In this document: positions 7,968-15,463 of the stretch, one piece after another | Layout: every line of letters begins with the position of its first letter | How positions within the stretch are numbered: the stretch's first letter is position 1 | Assembly (NCBI RefSeq): GCF_000720135.1 | Contig: NZ_JOIU01000027.1 | Span: 1 to 64,000 of the forward strand | DNA: 64,000 bases | Source: Streptomyces sp. NRRL S-1022 | GTDB taxonomy: Bacteria > Actinomycetota > Actinomycetes > Streptomycetales > Streptomycetaceae | Direction of reading: 5' to 3' | Notes under the pieces: generated by a model | The model's input: only the letters and a program-made list of their open reading frames with translations | What the model was told of the DNA's origin: nothing | The model's database searches: none | Translations under genes and position numbers: made by a program

Positions 7968-8804
7968 CTAGCGGATCACGTGCTCCACGAACCGCTCCGC
8001 CGTCCGGGCGAGGACCTTCCGGCCGTCCTGGGCCCACAGGCCCTCGTTGAACAGCTCGACCTCGATGGGCCCGGTGTAGCCGGCGGCCTCCACGTATCCC
8101 TTCCACGCGCGCATGTCGATCGAGCCGTCGCCGATCTGGCCGCGGCCGTTGAGGACGCCCTCGGGCAGCGGGGTGGTCCAGTCGGCGAGCTGGAAGGTGT
8201 GGATGCGGCCGGCCGCGCCCGCGCGGGCGATCTGGGCGGGCGCCTGGTCGTCCCACCACACGTGGTACGTGTCCACGGCCACCCCGACCTGCTGCGCGGG
8301 AAAGCGTTCGGCGAGGTCCAGGGCCTGGGCGAGGGTGGAGACCACGCAGCGGTCGGCGGCGTACATGGGGTGCAGGGGCTCGATGGCGAGCCGTACCCCG
8401 CGTTCGGCCGCGTACGGGGCGAGGACCGCGAGGGCGTCCGCGATGCGCTCCCGGGCGCCGTGCAGGTCCTTGCTGCCCGCCGGGAGGCCGCCGGAGACGA
8501 GGACCAGGGTGTCCGTGCCGAGCGCGGCGGCCTCGTCGACGGCCGCGTGGTTGTCGGCCAGTGCCGCGGCCCGCCCGGCGGGGTCGGTCGCCGTGAGGAA
8601 GCCGCCCCGGCACAGCGTGGTCACCGTCAGGCCGGCGTCGCGGACCAGCCTGGCGGTCGCCGCCAGGCCGTACGCCCGGACCGGTTCCCGCCACAGGCCG
8701 ACCTGGCCGATGCCCAGGGCGGTGCAGGCGTCGGCCAGTTCGGGCAGGGACAGCTGCCGGACCGTCATCTGGTTGACGGAGAAACGCGCGAGGTCCTGGC
8801 TCAC
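7968..8804 (-). CDS. Sugar phosphate isomerase/epimerase (TIM barrel)
   Basis: A 278-aa xylose-isomerase-like TIM-barrel protein of the AP-endonuclease-2/IolE-IolI type. Metal-ligand-type motifs are visible: RLAIEPLHPMYA (Glu and His), VAVDTYHVWWD, IHTFQLADW and a late Glu in GPIEVELFNE. It is the last gene of a three-gene minus-strand operon and starts with GTG at 8804, overlapping the DUF993 stop. The likely role is isomerising or epimerising a keto-sugar or keto-inositol made by the upstream dehydrogenase. The substrate cannot be told from sequence. Confidence 0.85.
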   Translation of the reverse strand: MSQDLARFSVNQMTVRQLSLPELADACTALGIGQVGLWREPVRAYGLAATARLVRDAGLTVTTLCRGGFLTATDPAGRAAALADNHAAVDEAAALGTDTLVLVSGGLPAGSKDLHGARERIADALAVLAPYAAERGVRLAIEPLHPMYAADRCVVSTLAQALDLAERFPAQQVGVAVDTYHVWWDDQAPAQIARAGAAGRIHTFQLADWTTPLPEGVLNGRGQIGDGSIDMRAWKGYVEAAGYTGPIEVELFNEGLWAQDGRKVLARTAERFVEHVIR

Positions 8805-9955
8805 CGGCCCACCCCGTACACGCTCAGCAGGTTCCCCATGCGCTCCTCCGCCAGCTCGGGGTCCGGGAACAGGCCGAGCGTGTCGGCGAGTTCGTAGGCG
8901 CGGGCCAGGTGCGGCAGGGAGCGCGCCGACTGGAGGCCGCCGACCATGGTGAAGTGGTCCTGGTGGCCGGCGAGCCAGGCGAGCAGGACCACACCCGTCT
9001 TGTAGAAGCGGGTGGGGGCCTGGAAGAGGTGGCGGGACAACTCCACGCTCGGGTCGAGGAGTTCGCGGAAGCCCTGGACGTCCCCGGTGTCCAGGACGCG
9101 TACCGCCCGTGCCGCGAGCGGGCCCAGCGGGTCGAAGACACCGAGCAGGGCGTGGCTGAAGCCCTGGTCGTCGCCCGCGATCAGCTCCGGGTAGTGGAAG
9201 TCGTCGCCCGTGTAGCAGCGCACCCCCTGGGGCAGCCGCCGTCTGAGGTCGATCTCGCGCTGCGCGTCCAGCAGGGAGATCTTGACGCCGTCGACCTTGT
9301 CGGGGTGGGCGGCGACGACCTCCAGGAAGGTCTCGGTGGCCGCGTCCAGGCCGGCCGAGCCCCAGTAGCCCTCCAGGGCCGGGTCGAACATCGGGCCCAG
9401 CCAGTGCAGGATCACCGGTTCGGCGGCCTGGCGCAGGAGGTGGCCGTAGACCTCCTGGTAGTCCTCGGGGCCCCGGGCCGCCGCCGCCAGGGCGCGGGAC
9501 GCCATGAGGACGACCCGGGCGCCGGCCTCCTCGACGACCGCGAGCTGCTCCTCGTAGGCCGCGCGGACCTCGTCGATGGTCGCCGGGCCGGTCAGCTGGT
9601 CGGTGCCGGCACCGCAGGCGATCAGGCCGCCGACCGCCGCGGCCTCGGCGGCGCTGCGCCGGATCAGCTCGGCCGCCCCCGCCCAGTCCAGGCCCATCCC
9701 GCGCTGGGCGGTGTCCATGGCCTCGGCGACACCGAGCCCGTGGGACCACAGGTGGCGGCGGAAGGCGAGGGTGGCGTCCCAGTCGACGGCGGCCGGCGCG
9801 TCCGGGGAGACGTCGGCGTACGGGTCGGCGACGACGTGGGCCGCGGAGAAGACCGTACGGGAGGTGAAGGGGGTGCCGGCGGGGAAGGCCGGCGGCTCGG
9901 TGCGGGGTTCGTAGGCGCGCAGGGTGCCGTCCGCCGCGGGAAGGTGGAGGGTCAC
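8801..9955 (-). CDS. DUF993 family aldolase-like protein
   Basis: A 384-aa protein of the DUF993 family, distantly related to the dihydrodipicolinate synthase/class I aldolase TIM barrels. The segment DKVDGVKISLLDAQREIDL carries a Lys where DapA-like enzymes hold the Schiff-base Lys, so carbon-carbon bond cleavage or dehydration of a keto-acid or keto-sugar is plausible. Its start (GTG 9955) overlaps the stop of the dehydrogenase gene, and its own stop overlaps the isomerase start. That shows a tightly coupled operon and a shared pathway. The family has no well-established reaction that I know of. Confidence 0.85.
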   Translation of the reverse strand: MTLHLPAADGTLRAYEPRTEPPAFPAGTPFTSRTVFSAAHVVADPYADVSPDAPAAVDWDATLAFRRHLWSHGLGVAEAMDTAQRGMGLDWAGAAELIRRSAAEAAAVGGLIACGAGTDQLTGPATIDEVRAAYEEQLAVVEEAGARVVLMASRALAAAARGPEDYQEVYGHLLRQAAEPVILHWLGPMFDPALEGYWGSAGLDAATETFLEVVAAHPDKVDGVKISLLDAQREIDLRRRLPQGVRCYTGDDFHYPELIAGDDQGFSHALLGVFDPLGPLAARAVRVLDTGDVQGFRELLDPSVELSRHLFQAPTRFYKTGVVLLAWLAGHQDHFTMVGGLQSARSLPHLARAYELADTLGLFPDPELAEERMGNLLSVYGVGR

Positions 9956-11103
9956 AGGGCGATCTCCGGTACGTCGATGCGGCGGCCCTTGGCGGAGGAC
10001 CTCAGGCCCAGCTCGGCGAGCTGCACGCCGCGGGCGCCGGCCAGCAGGTCCCAGTGGTAGGGGGCGTCGGTGTACACGTGCTTGAGGAACAGCTCCCACT
10101 GGGCCTTGAAGCCGTTGTCGAACTCGGTGTTGTCGGGCACCTGCTGCCACTGGTCGCGGAAGACCTCGGTGGCGGGGACGTCCGGGTTCCACACGGGTTT
10201 GGGGGTGGCGCTGCGGTGCTGGACGCGGCAGTCGCGCAGGCCCGCGACGGCCGAGCCCTCGGTGCCGTCGACCTGGAACTCCACGAGTTCGTCGCGGTGG
10301 ACGCGGACCGCCCACGAGGAGTTGATCTGGGCGATGGCGCCGCCCTCCAGCTCGAAGACGCCGTAGGCGGCGTCGTCGGCGGTGGCGTCGTAGGGCTTGC
10401 CCTGTTCGTCCCAGCGCTGCGGGATGTGAGTGGTGGCGAGGGCCTGGACGGACTTCACGCGGCCGAACAGCTCGTGCAGGACGTACTCCCAGTGCGGGAA
10501 CATGTCGACGACGATGCCGCCGCCGTCCTCGGCCCGGTAGTTCCAGGAGGGGCGCTGGGCGGGCTGCCAGTCGCCCTCGAAGACCCAGTAGCCGAACTCG
10601 CCGCGCACGGAGAGGATCCGGCCGAAGAAGCCGCCGTCGATGAGCCGCTTCAGCTTCAGCAGGCCCGGCAGGAAGATCTTGTCCTGGACGACTCCGTGCT
10701 TGACGCCCTTGTCGTGGGCGAGGCGGGCGAGGGCGAGGGCGCCGTCCAGGCCGGTGGCGGTGGGCTTCTCGGTGTAGACGTGCTTGCCGGCCGCGATCGC
10801 CTTGGTGAGGGCCTCCTCGCGGGCGGAGGTGACCTGGGCGTCGAAGTAGACGTCGACGTCCGGGTCGGCGAGGACGGCGTCCAGGTCGGTGGAGACGTGG
10901 TCGAGTCCGTGCCGCTCGGCGATCTCGCGCAGGGCGTGTTCGCGGCGGCCGAGCAGGATGGGTTCGGGCCAGAGCACGGTGCCGTCGCCGAGGTCGAGGC
11001 CGCCCTGTTCGCGCAGGGCGAGGATCGACCGGACGAGGTGCTGGCGGTAGCCCATGCGCCCGGTCACGCCGTTCATGGCGATACGCACCGTCTTACGTGT
11101 CAC
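9952..11103 (-). CDS. Gfo/Idh/MocA-family NAD(P)-dependent dehydrogenase
   Basis: A 383-aa oxidoreductase. The N-terminal Rossmann motif (MNGVTGRMGYRQHL), the family EKP motif (YTEKPTATGLDGALALARLA) and the catalytic-domain His-containing segment GGGIVVDMFPHWEYVLHELFG are visible. Such enzymes oxidise a hydroxyl of sugars, inositols or glycosides. GTG 11103 is preceded by GAAGGGGA at a good distance; a longer frame upstream lacks this. It is the first gene of the trio with DUF993 and the isomerase, behind a LacI-type operator and divergent from a LacI regulator. Confidence 0.9.
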   Translation of the reverse strand: MTRKTVRIAMNGVTGRMGYRQHLVRSILALREQGGLDLGDGTVLWPEPILLGRREHALREIAERHGLDHVSTDLDAVLADPDVDVYFDAQVTSAREEALTKAIAAGKHVYTEKPTATGLDGALALARLAHDKGVKHGVVQDKIFLPGLLKLKRLIDGGFFGRILSVRGEFGYWVFEGDWQPAQRPSWNYRAEDGGGIVVDMFPHWEYVLHELFGRVKSVQALATTHIPQRWDEQGKPYDATADDAAYGVFELEGGAIAQINSSWAVRVHRDELVEFQVDGTEGSAVAGLRDCRVQHRSATPKPVWNPDVPATEVFRDQWQQVPDNTEFDNGFKAQWELFLKHVYTDAPYHWDLLAGARGVQLAELGLRSSAKGRRIDVPEIAL

Positions 11104-11128
11104 GTGAGTCCCCTTCGCGGGCCGGTTT

Positions 11129-11142
11129 AGCAAGCGCTTTCT
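11129..11142. promoter_or_regulatory. LacI-type operator in front of the dehydrogenase operon
   Basis: AGCAAGCGCTTTCT contains the palindromic core AAGCGCTT typical of LacI/GalR-family operators. It lies 26 bases upstream of the dehydrogenase start and about 170 bases from the divergent LacI gene, which is the obvious candidate to bind it. Confidence 0.6.
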
Positions 11143-11314
11143 ATCGAGGAGAAGCTAGCCTCTGGACGTGGTCTGTACAAGACCGTGTCCCCTTCGAGTT
11201 GTTCGAGGGGGCGAACAACCGGGGGCCGTGGCCTTAAGGTCTGCTCGGAACCACGACGTGTGCCTGGCTGTCTACGTGGGCGTACGACATGACGCGTGAC
11301 CGGAGGACGACGAG

Positions 11315-12361
11315 ATGACGGTGACCCTGGCGGACGTGGCGGCCCGCGCCCAGGTCTCCCCCGCGACGGTGTCGCGCGTGCTGAACGGCAACTACCCGGT
11401 CGCCGCGTCCACGCGCGAACGGGTGCTGCGGGCGGTGGACGAGCTGGACTACGTCCTCAACGGCCCCGCCAGCGCGCTCGCCGCGGCCACCTCCGACCTG
11501 GTCGGCATCCTCGTCAACGACATCGCAGACCCGTTCTTCGGGATCATGGCGAGCGCGATCCAGGCCGAGATCGGCGGGCCGGGCGGTCGCGCGGGGGGCG
11601 AGCGCCTGGCGGTCGTCTGCAACACCGGCGGCTCCCCCGAGCGGGAACTGACCTACCTCACCCTGCTCCAGCGGCAGCGGGCCGCGGCCGTGGTGCTGAC
11701 CGGCGGGGCCGTGGAGGACGCGCCGCACGCGGCTGCGGTCGCCGGAAAACTGCGCAAGCTGGCGGAGGCCGGGACCCGGGTGGTGCTGTGCGGGCGCCCG
11801 CCGGCCCCCGACACCCAGGCCGTGGCGCTCACCTTCGACAACCGGGGCGGCGCCCGCGCGCTGACCGACCACCTCATCGGCCTCGGCCACCGCCGGCTCG
11901 GCTACATCGCGGGCCCCGAGGAACGCACCACCACCCGGCACCGGCTGGAGGGCCACCGCGCCGCGCTCACGGCGGCGGGCATCGAGGACGACCCGCGCCG
12001 GACGGTGCACGGCCGCTACGACCGCCGGTCCGGTTACGAGGCAACGCTGGAGCTGCTGCGCCGCGACCCCTCCCTGACGGCGATCGTCGCCGCGAACGAC
12101 TCCGTCGCACTCGGCGCCTGCGCGGCCCTGCGCGAGTCCGGCCTGCGCATCCCCGGGGACGTCTCGGTGGCCGGCTTCGACGACCTGCCCTTCAGCATCG
12201 ACGCGGTGCCGTCCCTCACGACGGTCCGGCTGCCGCTGTCGGAGGCGGGGGCGCGGGCCGGACGCATCGCGATGGGCCGGGAGGAGCCGCCGCCCGGGGG
12301 GATCGCCTCGGTGCGGGGGGAGTTGATGGTGCGGGGGTCCTCCGGGGTTCCGCGGGAGTAG
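11315..12361 (+). CDS. LacI-family transcriptional regulator
   Basis: A 348-aa repressor with an N-terminal LacI helix-turn-helix (VTLADVAARAQVSPATVSRV, residues 3-22) and a sugar-binding effector domain (LVGILVNDIADPFFGIMAS; SVAGFDDLPFSIDAVPSLTT). ATG 11315 has GGAGG at 11302-11306. It is transcribed away from the dehydrogenase/DUF993/isomerase operon, the classic layout for a local regulator. The intergenic region holds a matching operator. The effector is probably the sugar consumed by that operon, which is an inference. Confidence 0.9.
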   Translation: MTVTLADVAARAQVSPATVSRVLNGNYPVAASTRERVLRAVDELDYVLNGPASALAAATSDLVGILVNDIADPFFGIMASAIQAEIGGPGGRAGGERLAVVCNTGGSPERELTYLTLLQRQRAAAVVLTGGAVEDAPHAAAVAGKLRKLAEAGTRVVLCGRPPAPDTQAVALTFDNRGGARALTDHLIGLGHRRLGYIAGPEERTTTRHRLEGHRAALTAAGIEDDPRRTVHGRYDRRSGYEATLELLRRDPSLTAIVAANDSVALGACAALRESGLRIPGDVSVAGFDDLPFSIDAVPSLTTVRLPLSEAGARAGRIAMGREEPPPGGIASVRGELMVRGSSGVPRE

Positions 12362-12475
12362 GGGTGCGGGGTGCCGGAGCGGCGCCGCCGATATTTCCGG
12401 ACGGCACCGATGACTTCTCGCGCCGCCGGCCGTCTACATCGTCGTAAGCAACGGAAAACCTCCGAGGAGCCACCC

Positions 12476-13072
12476 ATGCGTGTCGTCGTCACCGAGTTCA
12501 TCAGCCTCGACGGAGTCGTCCAGGCGCCGGGCGGCCCGGAGGAGGACACCGACGGGGGGTTCGCGCACGGGGGCTGGTCGCATCCCTTCTTCGACCCGGA
12601 GGTGCTCGGCGGGGCGTTCGCCGCGGGGCTGGAGCGGGCGGAGGCGCTGCTGTACGGGCGGCGGACGTATCTGACCATGGCCGCCGCGTGGCCCGGGCGG
12701 GCGGGCGACCCCTTCGCCGACCGGCTCAACTCGATGCGCAAGTACGTCGTCTCCGACACCCTCGGGGACGAGGAGCTGAGCTGGGAGAACACCGAGCGGG
12801 TCCCGGGTGCGCAGGCTCTGGGGAAGGTGCGGGAGCTGCGGGCCGCCGAGGGCGGGGACCTGGCGATGATGGGCAGCCCCACGCTGGTGCGGGCGCTGAT
12901 CGGGGCCGGGCTGGTGGACGAGTTGCAGCTCGCGGTCATGCCGGTGCTGCTCGGCGGCGGCAAGTCCGTCTTCCCGGCGGACGGGGGCAAGCGGTCCTGG
13001 GAGCTGGTGTCGTCGACCACCGCGAAGACGGGGGCCCAGCTGAACGTGTACCGGCCGGCCGGCGACGCGTAG
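12476..13072 (+). CDS. Dihydrofolate reductase-like (RibD C-terminal) protein
   Basis: A 198-aa protein of the RibD C-terminal/DHFR-like superfamily, a group of NADPH-dependent small reductases. It starts MRVVVTEFISLDGVVQAPGG and contains GRRTYLTMAAAWP, the nucleotide-binding stretch GGDLAMMGSPTLVRALIGAG and the terminal VDELQLAVMPVLLGGGKSVF. These are diagnostic for the family. Real folate function is unlikely, because members like this are usually uncharacterised oxidoreductases. GAGGAG lies at 12464-12469. It appears to be a single gene between the LacI regulator and another isomerase. Confidence 0.85.
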   Translation: MRVVVTEFISLDGVVQAPGGPEEDTDGGFAHGGWSHPFFDPEVLGGAFAAGLERAEALLYGRRTYLTMAAAWPGRAGDPFADRLNSMRKYVVSDTLGDEELSWENTERVPGAQALGKVRELRAAEGGDLAMMGSPTLVRALIGAGLVDELQLAVMPVLLGGGKSVFPADGGKRSWELVSSTTAKTGAQLNVYRPAGDA

Positions 13073-13148
13073 GCGGGAGGCGGGCGCCGCCGCCGGAGGG
13101 CGGGGCACGGCTGGGGTGAGGGCGTGGGAGCGAGTAGGGTCCGTGACC

Positions 13149-13949
13149 ATGAAGCTGGCGTTCTCCACTCTCGGTGTCCCCGGCCTCCCCGTCCGGGAGG
13201 TCCTCGCGCTCGCGACCACCCACGGCTACCACGGCGTCGAACTGCGCGCCCACCCGGAGGAGCCGGTGCACCCGGGCCTGGCGCCCGCCGAACGCGCCGA
13301 GACCGCGGCCCTGTTCCGGAGCGCGGGCGTCGAGGCGCTCGGCATCGCGGGGTACGCGCGTCTTGCCGCCCCGGGCGACGACGCGCCGGTCCTGGCGGAG
13401 ATCCGGGACCTGCTCCGGCTGGCCCACGACCTGGGCGCGCCCTTCGTCCGGGTCCTCCCCGGCGCCGATCCGGACCGGCCCCGCGAGGAGTCCGACGCGA
13501 TCGCCGCCCGGCGGCTCGGCACCGCCGCCGAGGACGCCTCCGCGCTGGGCGTGCGGATCCTGCTGGAGACCCACGACTCGCACCGCACGGGCGCCGACGT
13601 GATCCGGATCCTCGGCCCGGTCGGGCACCGGCAGGCGGGCGCGCTGTGGGACGTGATGCACACGTGGCTGGGCGGCGAGCAGCCGTCGGAGACGTACGCG
13701 GCGCTCGCCCCGCACCTGGGCTACGTCCAGGTCAAGGACATCGCCTCCGCCGAGGACACCACCCCGCTGCCGCTCGGCACGGGGGTGCTGCCGCTCACCG
13801 AGTGCGTGGACGTGCTGTCCCGGCAGGGCTGGGACGGCTGGCTGTGCTGGGAGTACGAGAAGCGCTGGTACGAGGGCGCCGCTCCGCTCCCGGAACTGCT
13901 CGGCGCCGGCCGGGAGCATCTGGCGCGGCTGCTGGGCGAGGCGGCCTGA
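13149..13949 (+). CDS. Sugar phosphate isomerase/epimerase (second TIM barrel)
   Basis: A 266-aa xylose-isomerase-like barrel. Visible metal-site segments are VRILLETHDSHRTGADV (Glu, His), GALWDVMHTWLGGE (Asp, His), GYVQVKDIASAEDT (Lys, Asp) and the terminal WEYEKRWYEGA (Glu). It differs clearly in sequence from the isomerase at 7968. ATG 13149 is chosen because an AGGG lies 10 bases upstream; GTG 13143 in the same frame is possible. It could serve the same sugar pathway as the operon to its left, but it is not in that operon. Confidence 0.85.
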   Translation: MKLAFSTLGVPGLPVREVLALATTHGYHGVELRAHPEEPVHPGLAPAERAETAALFRSAGVEALGIAGYARLAAPGDDAPVLAEIRDLLRLAHDLGAPFVRVLPGADPDRPREESDAIAARRLGTAAEDASALGVRILLETHDSHRTGADVIRILGPVGHRQAGALWDVMHTWLGGEQPSETYAALAPHLGYVQVKDIASAEDTTPLPLGTGVLPLTECVDVLSRQGWDGWLCWEYEKRWYEGAAPLPELLGAGREHLARLLGEAA

Positions 13950-14031
13950 CCCGGGGTCCGGTACGGAGAAAACGGCTGGCGGGCGCCCGGGCCCGCGGTT
14001 AGCCTCCCCCGGTGATCCAGCTATCGGGGCC

Positions 14032-15291
14032 GTGCGCCCGCTTCCGCTCGTGAGCCTCACCCGCTCGCTGATGGACGTACGGCCGCTGCGCACCTCCCCC
14101 GTCTTCCGGCGGCTGCTGATCGGGCGGACGGTGTCCGTGCTCGGCGGGTTCATGACCATGGTGACGGTCATGTACCAGGTCTGGGACATGACCCGCAGCA
14201 CCGCCTGGACCGGTGCGGTGGGTCTGGCGCAGGCGCTGCCGCTGGTGGTGTTCGGGCTGTTCGCCGGGGCCTGGGCGGACCGGGCCGACCGGCGCCGGCT
14301 CTTCCTCGCCGCGACCGTCGGCCAGGCGGTCTGCTCGCTGCTGCTGGCCGTGCAGGGCTTCACCGGGCACGTGCCGGTGGCGGTCGTCCTGCTGCTCGTC
14401 GCCGTGCAGTCCGCCTTCGGCGCGCTCGGCGCCCCGGCCGCCGGGGTCTTCGTACCGCGGCTGCTGCCCAAGGAGCAGGTGGCCGCCGGGCTGGCGCTGC
14501 AGCAGGTCACGGGCCAGTCGATGATGCTGCTCGGTCCGGCGCTGGCCGGGCTGCTGCTGGGCTGGTTCGGCATCGGCGTCTGCTATCTGCTGGACGCCCT
14601 CAGCTTCGGCCTCGCCTTCCACGGCGCCCGCGGGCTGCCCGCGCTGCCGCCGCAGGGCGAGCCCTCGCGGGGCGGGGTGCACGGGGTGCTGGACGGGCTG
14701 CGGTTCCTGGCCGGGCACCGGGTGGTGCGGGGCGCGCTGGTCACCGACCTCGCCGCGACCGTGCTCTCGTTCCCGGTGAGCCTGTTCCCGCTGGTCAACG
14801 CCGAGCGGTTCGGCGGCGATCCGCGCACCCTGGGCCTGTTCCTGTCGGCGCTGGCGGTGGGCGGTGTCACGGCGACCGCGCTGTCCGGCCCGCTGACCCG
14901 GCTCGCCCGGCCGGGCCCGGTGATGCTGTGCGCGTCCGCCACCTGGGGCGCGGCGCTGGTCCTGTTCGGCCTGGCCGGCAGCCCCTGGCTGGGTCTGGCC
15001 CTGCTCGCGCTGGCCGGTGCGGCGGACGCCACGGCGGTGGTCTCCCGCTCCACGATCGTGCAGACCCGCACCCCGGACGCGCTGCTCGGCCGGGTCACGG
15101 CGGCCGAGCAGATCGTCGGGCAGGCGGGCCCGAGCCTCGGCAACGTGCGCGGCGGCCTGCTGGCCGGCTGGACCTCGGGCACGACCGCCCTGCTCAGCGG
15201 CGGTCTGCTGTGCGTCCTGGCGGTGGCGGCGGTCGCCACGACGACCCCGGAACTGCGCGACCGGACTGCCGGGGTGCCGGACGAGGCGTGA
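14032..15291 (+). CDS. MFS transporter (EntS-like)
   Basis: A 419-aa integral membrane protein with about 12 hydrophobic segments and the MFS loop motif GAWADRADRRRLFLAATVG between helices 2 and 3. The overall look (FRRLLIGRTVSVLGGFMTMV at the start) resembles the MFS_3/enterobactin-exporter type, which exports small molecules. The start is uncertain: GTG 14032 or GTG 14050, neither with a strong ribosome site. No substrate can be deduced. The gene stands alone between an isomerase and a secreted glycosidase. Confidence 0.85.
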   Translation: MRPLPLVSLTRSLMDVRPLRTSPVFRRLLIGRTVSVLGGFMTMVTVMYQVWDMTRSTAWTGAVGLAQALPLVVFGLFAGAWADRADRRRLFLAATVGQAVCSLLLAVQGFTGHVPVAVVLLLVAVQSAFGALGAPAAGVFVPRLLPKEQVAAGLALQQVTGQSMMLLGPALAGLLLGWFGIGVCYLLDALSFGLAFHGARGLPALPPQGEPSRGGVHGVLDGLRFLAGHRVVRGALVTDLAATVLSFPVSLFPLVNAERFGGDPRTLGLFLSALAVGGVTATALSGPLTRLARPGPVMLCASATWGAALVLFGLAGSPWLGLALLALAGAADATAVVSRSTIVQTRTPDALLGRVTAAEQIVGQAGPSLGNVRGGLLAGWTSGTTALLSGGLLCVLAVAAVATTTPELRDRTAGVPDEA

Positions 15292-15390
15292 GGGGGGCGC
15301 CGGGACGCGGTCCCGGCTGACCAGGGGCCGGACGCGCCCCGGGAATGCGCGGTCGGCGGCCCCTTCCTGGTTACTGTGCATTCCCTTGAC

Positions 15391-15435
15391 GGAAAGAAAC
15401 TTCCCGGATATTGGTGACTCCTCGGAAGTTTCCTT
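15391..15435. promoter_or_regulatory. Pair of GGAAA/TTTCC inverted repeats before the GH3 gene
   Basis: GGAAAGAAACTTCC (15391-15404) and GGAAGTTTCCTT (15424-15435) are each imperfect palindromes and together form a 9-bp inverted repeat (GAAACTTCC / GGAAGTTTC). They lie 29-73 bases upstream of the glycosidase start. A regulator site for carbohydrate response is likely, but I cannot name the protein. Confidence 0.5.
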
Positions 15436-15463
15436 CAGCGGTTCTCCTCTGGAAGGAGCGCAC

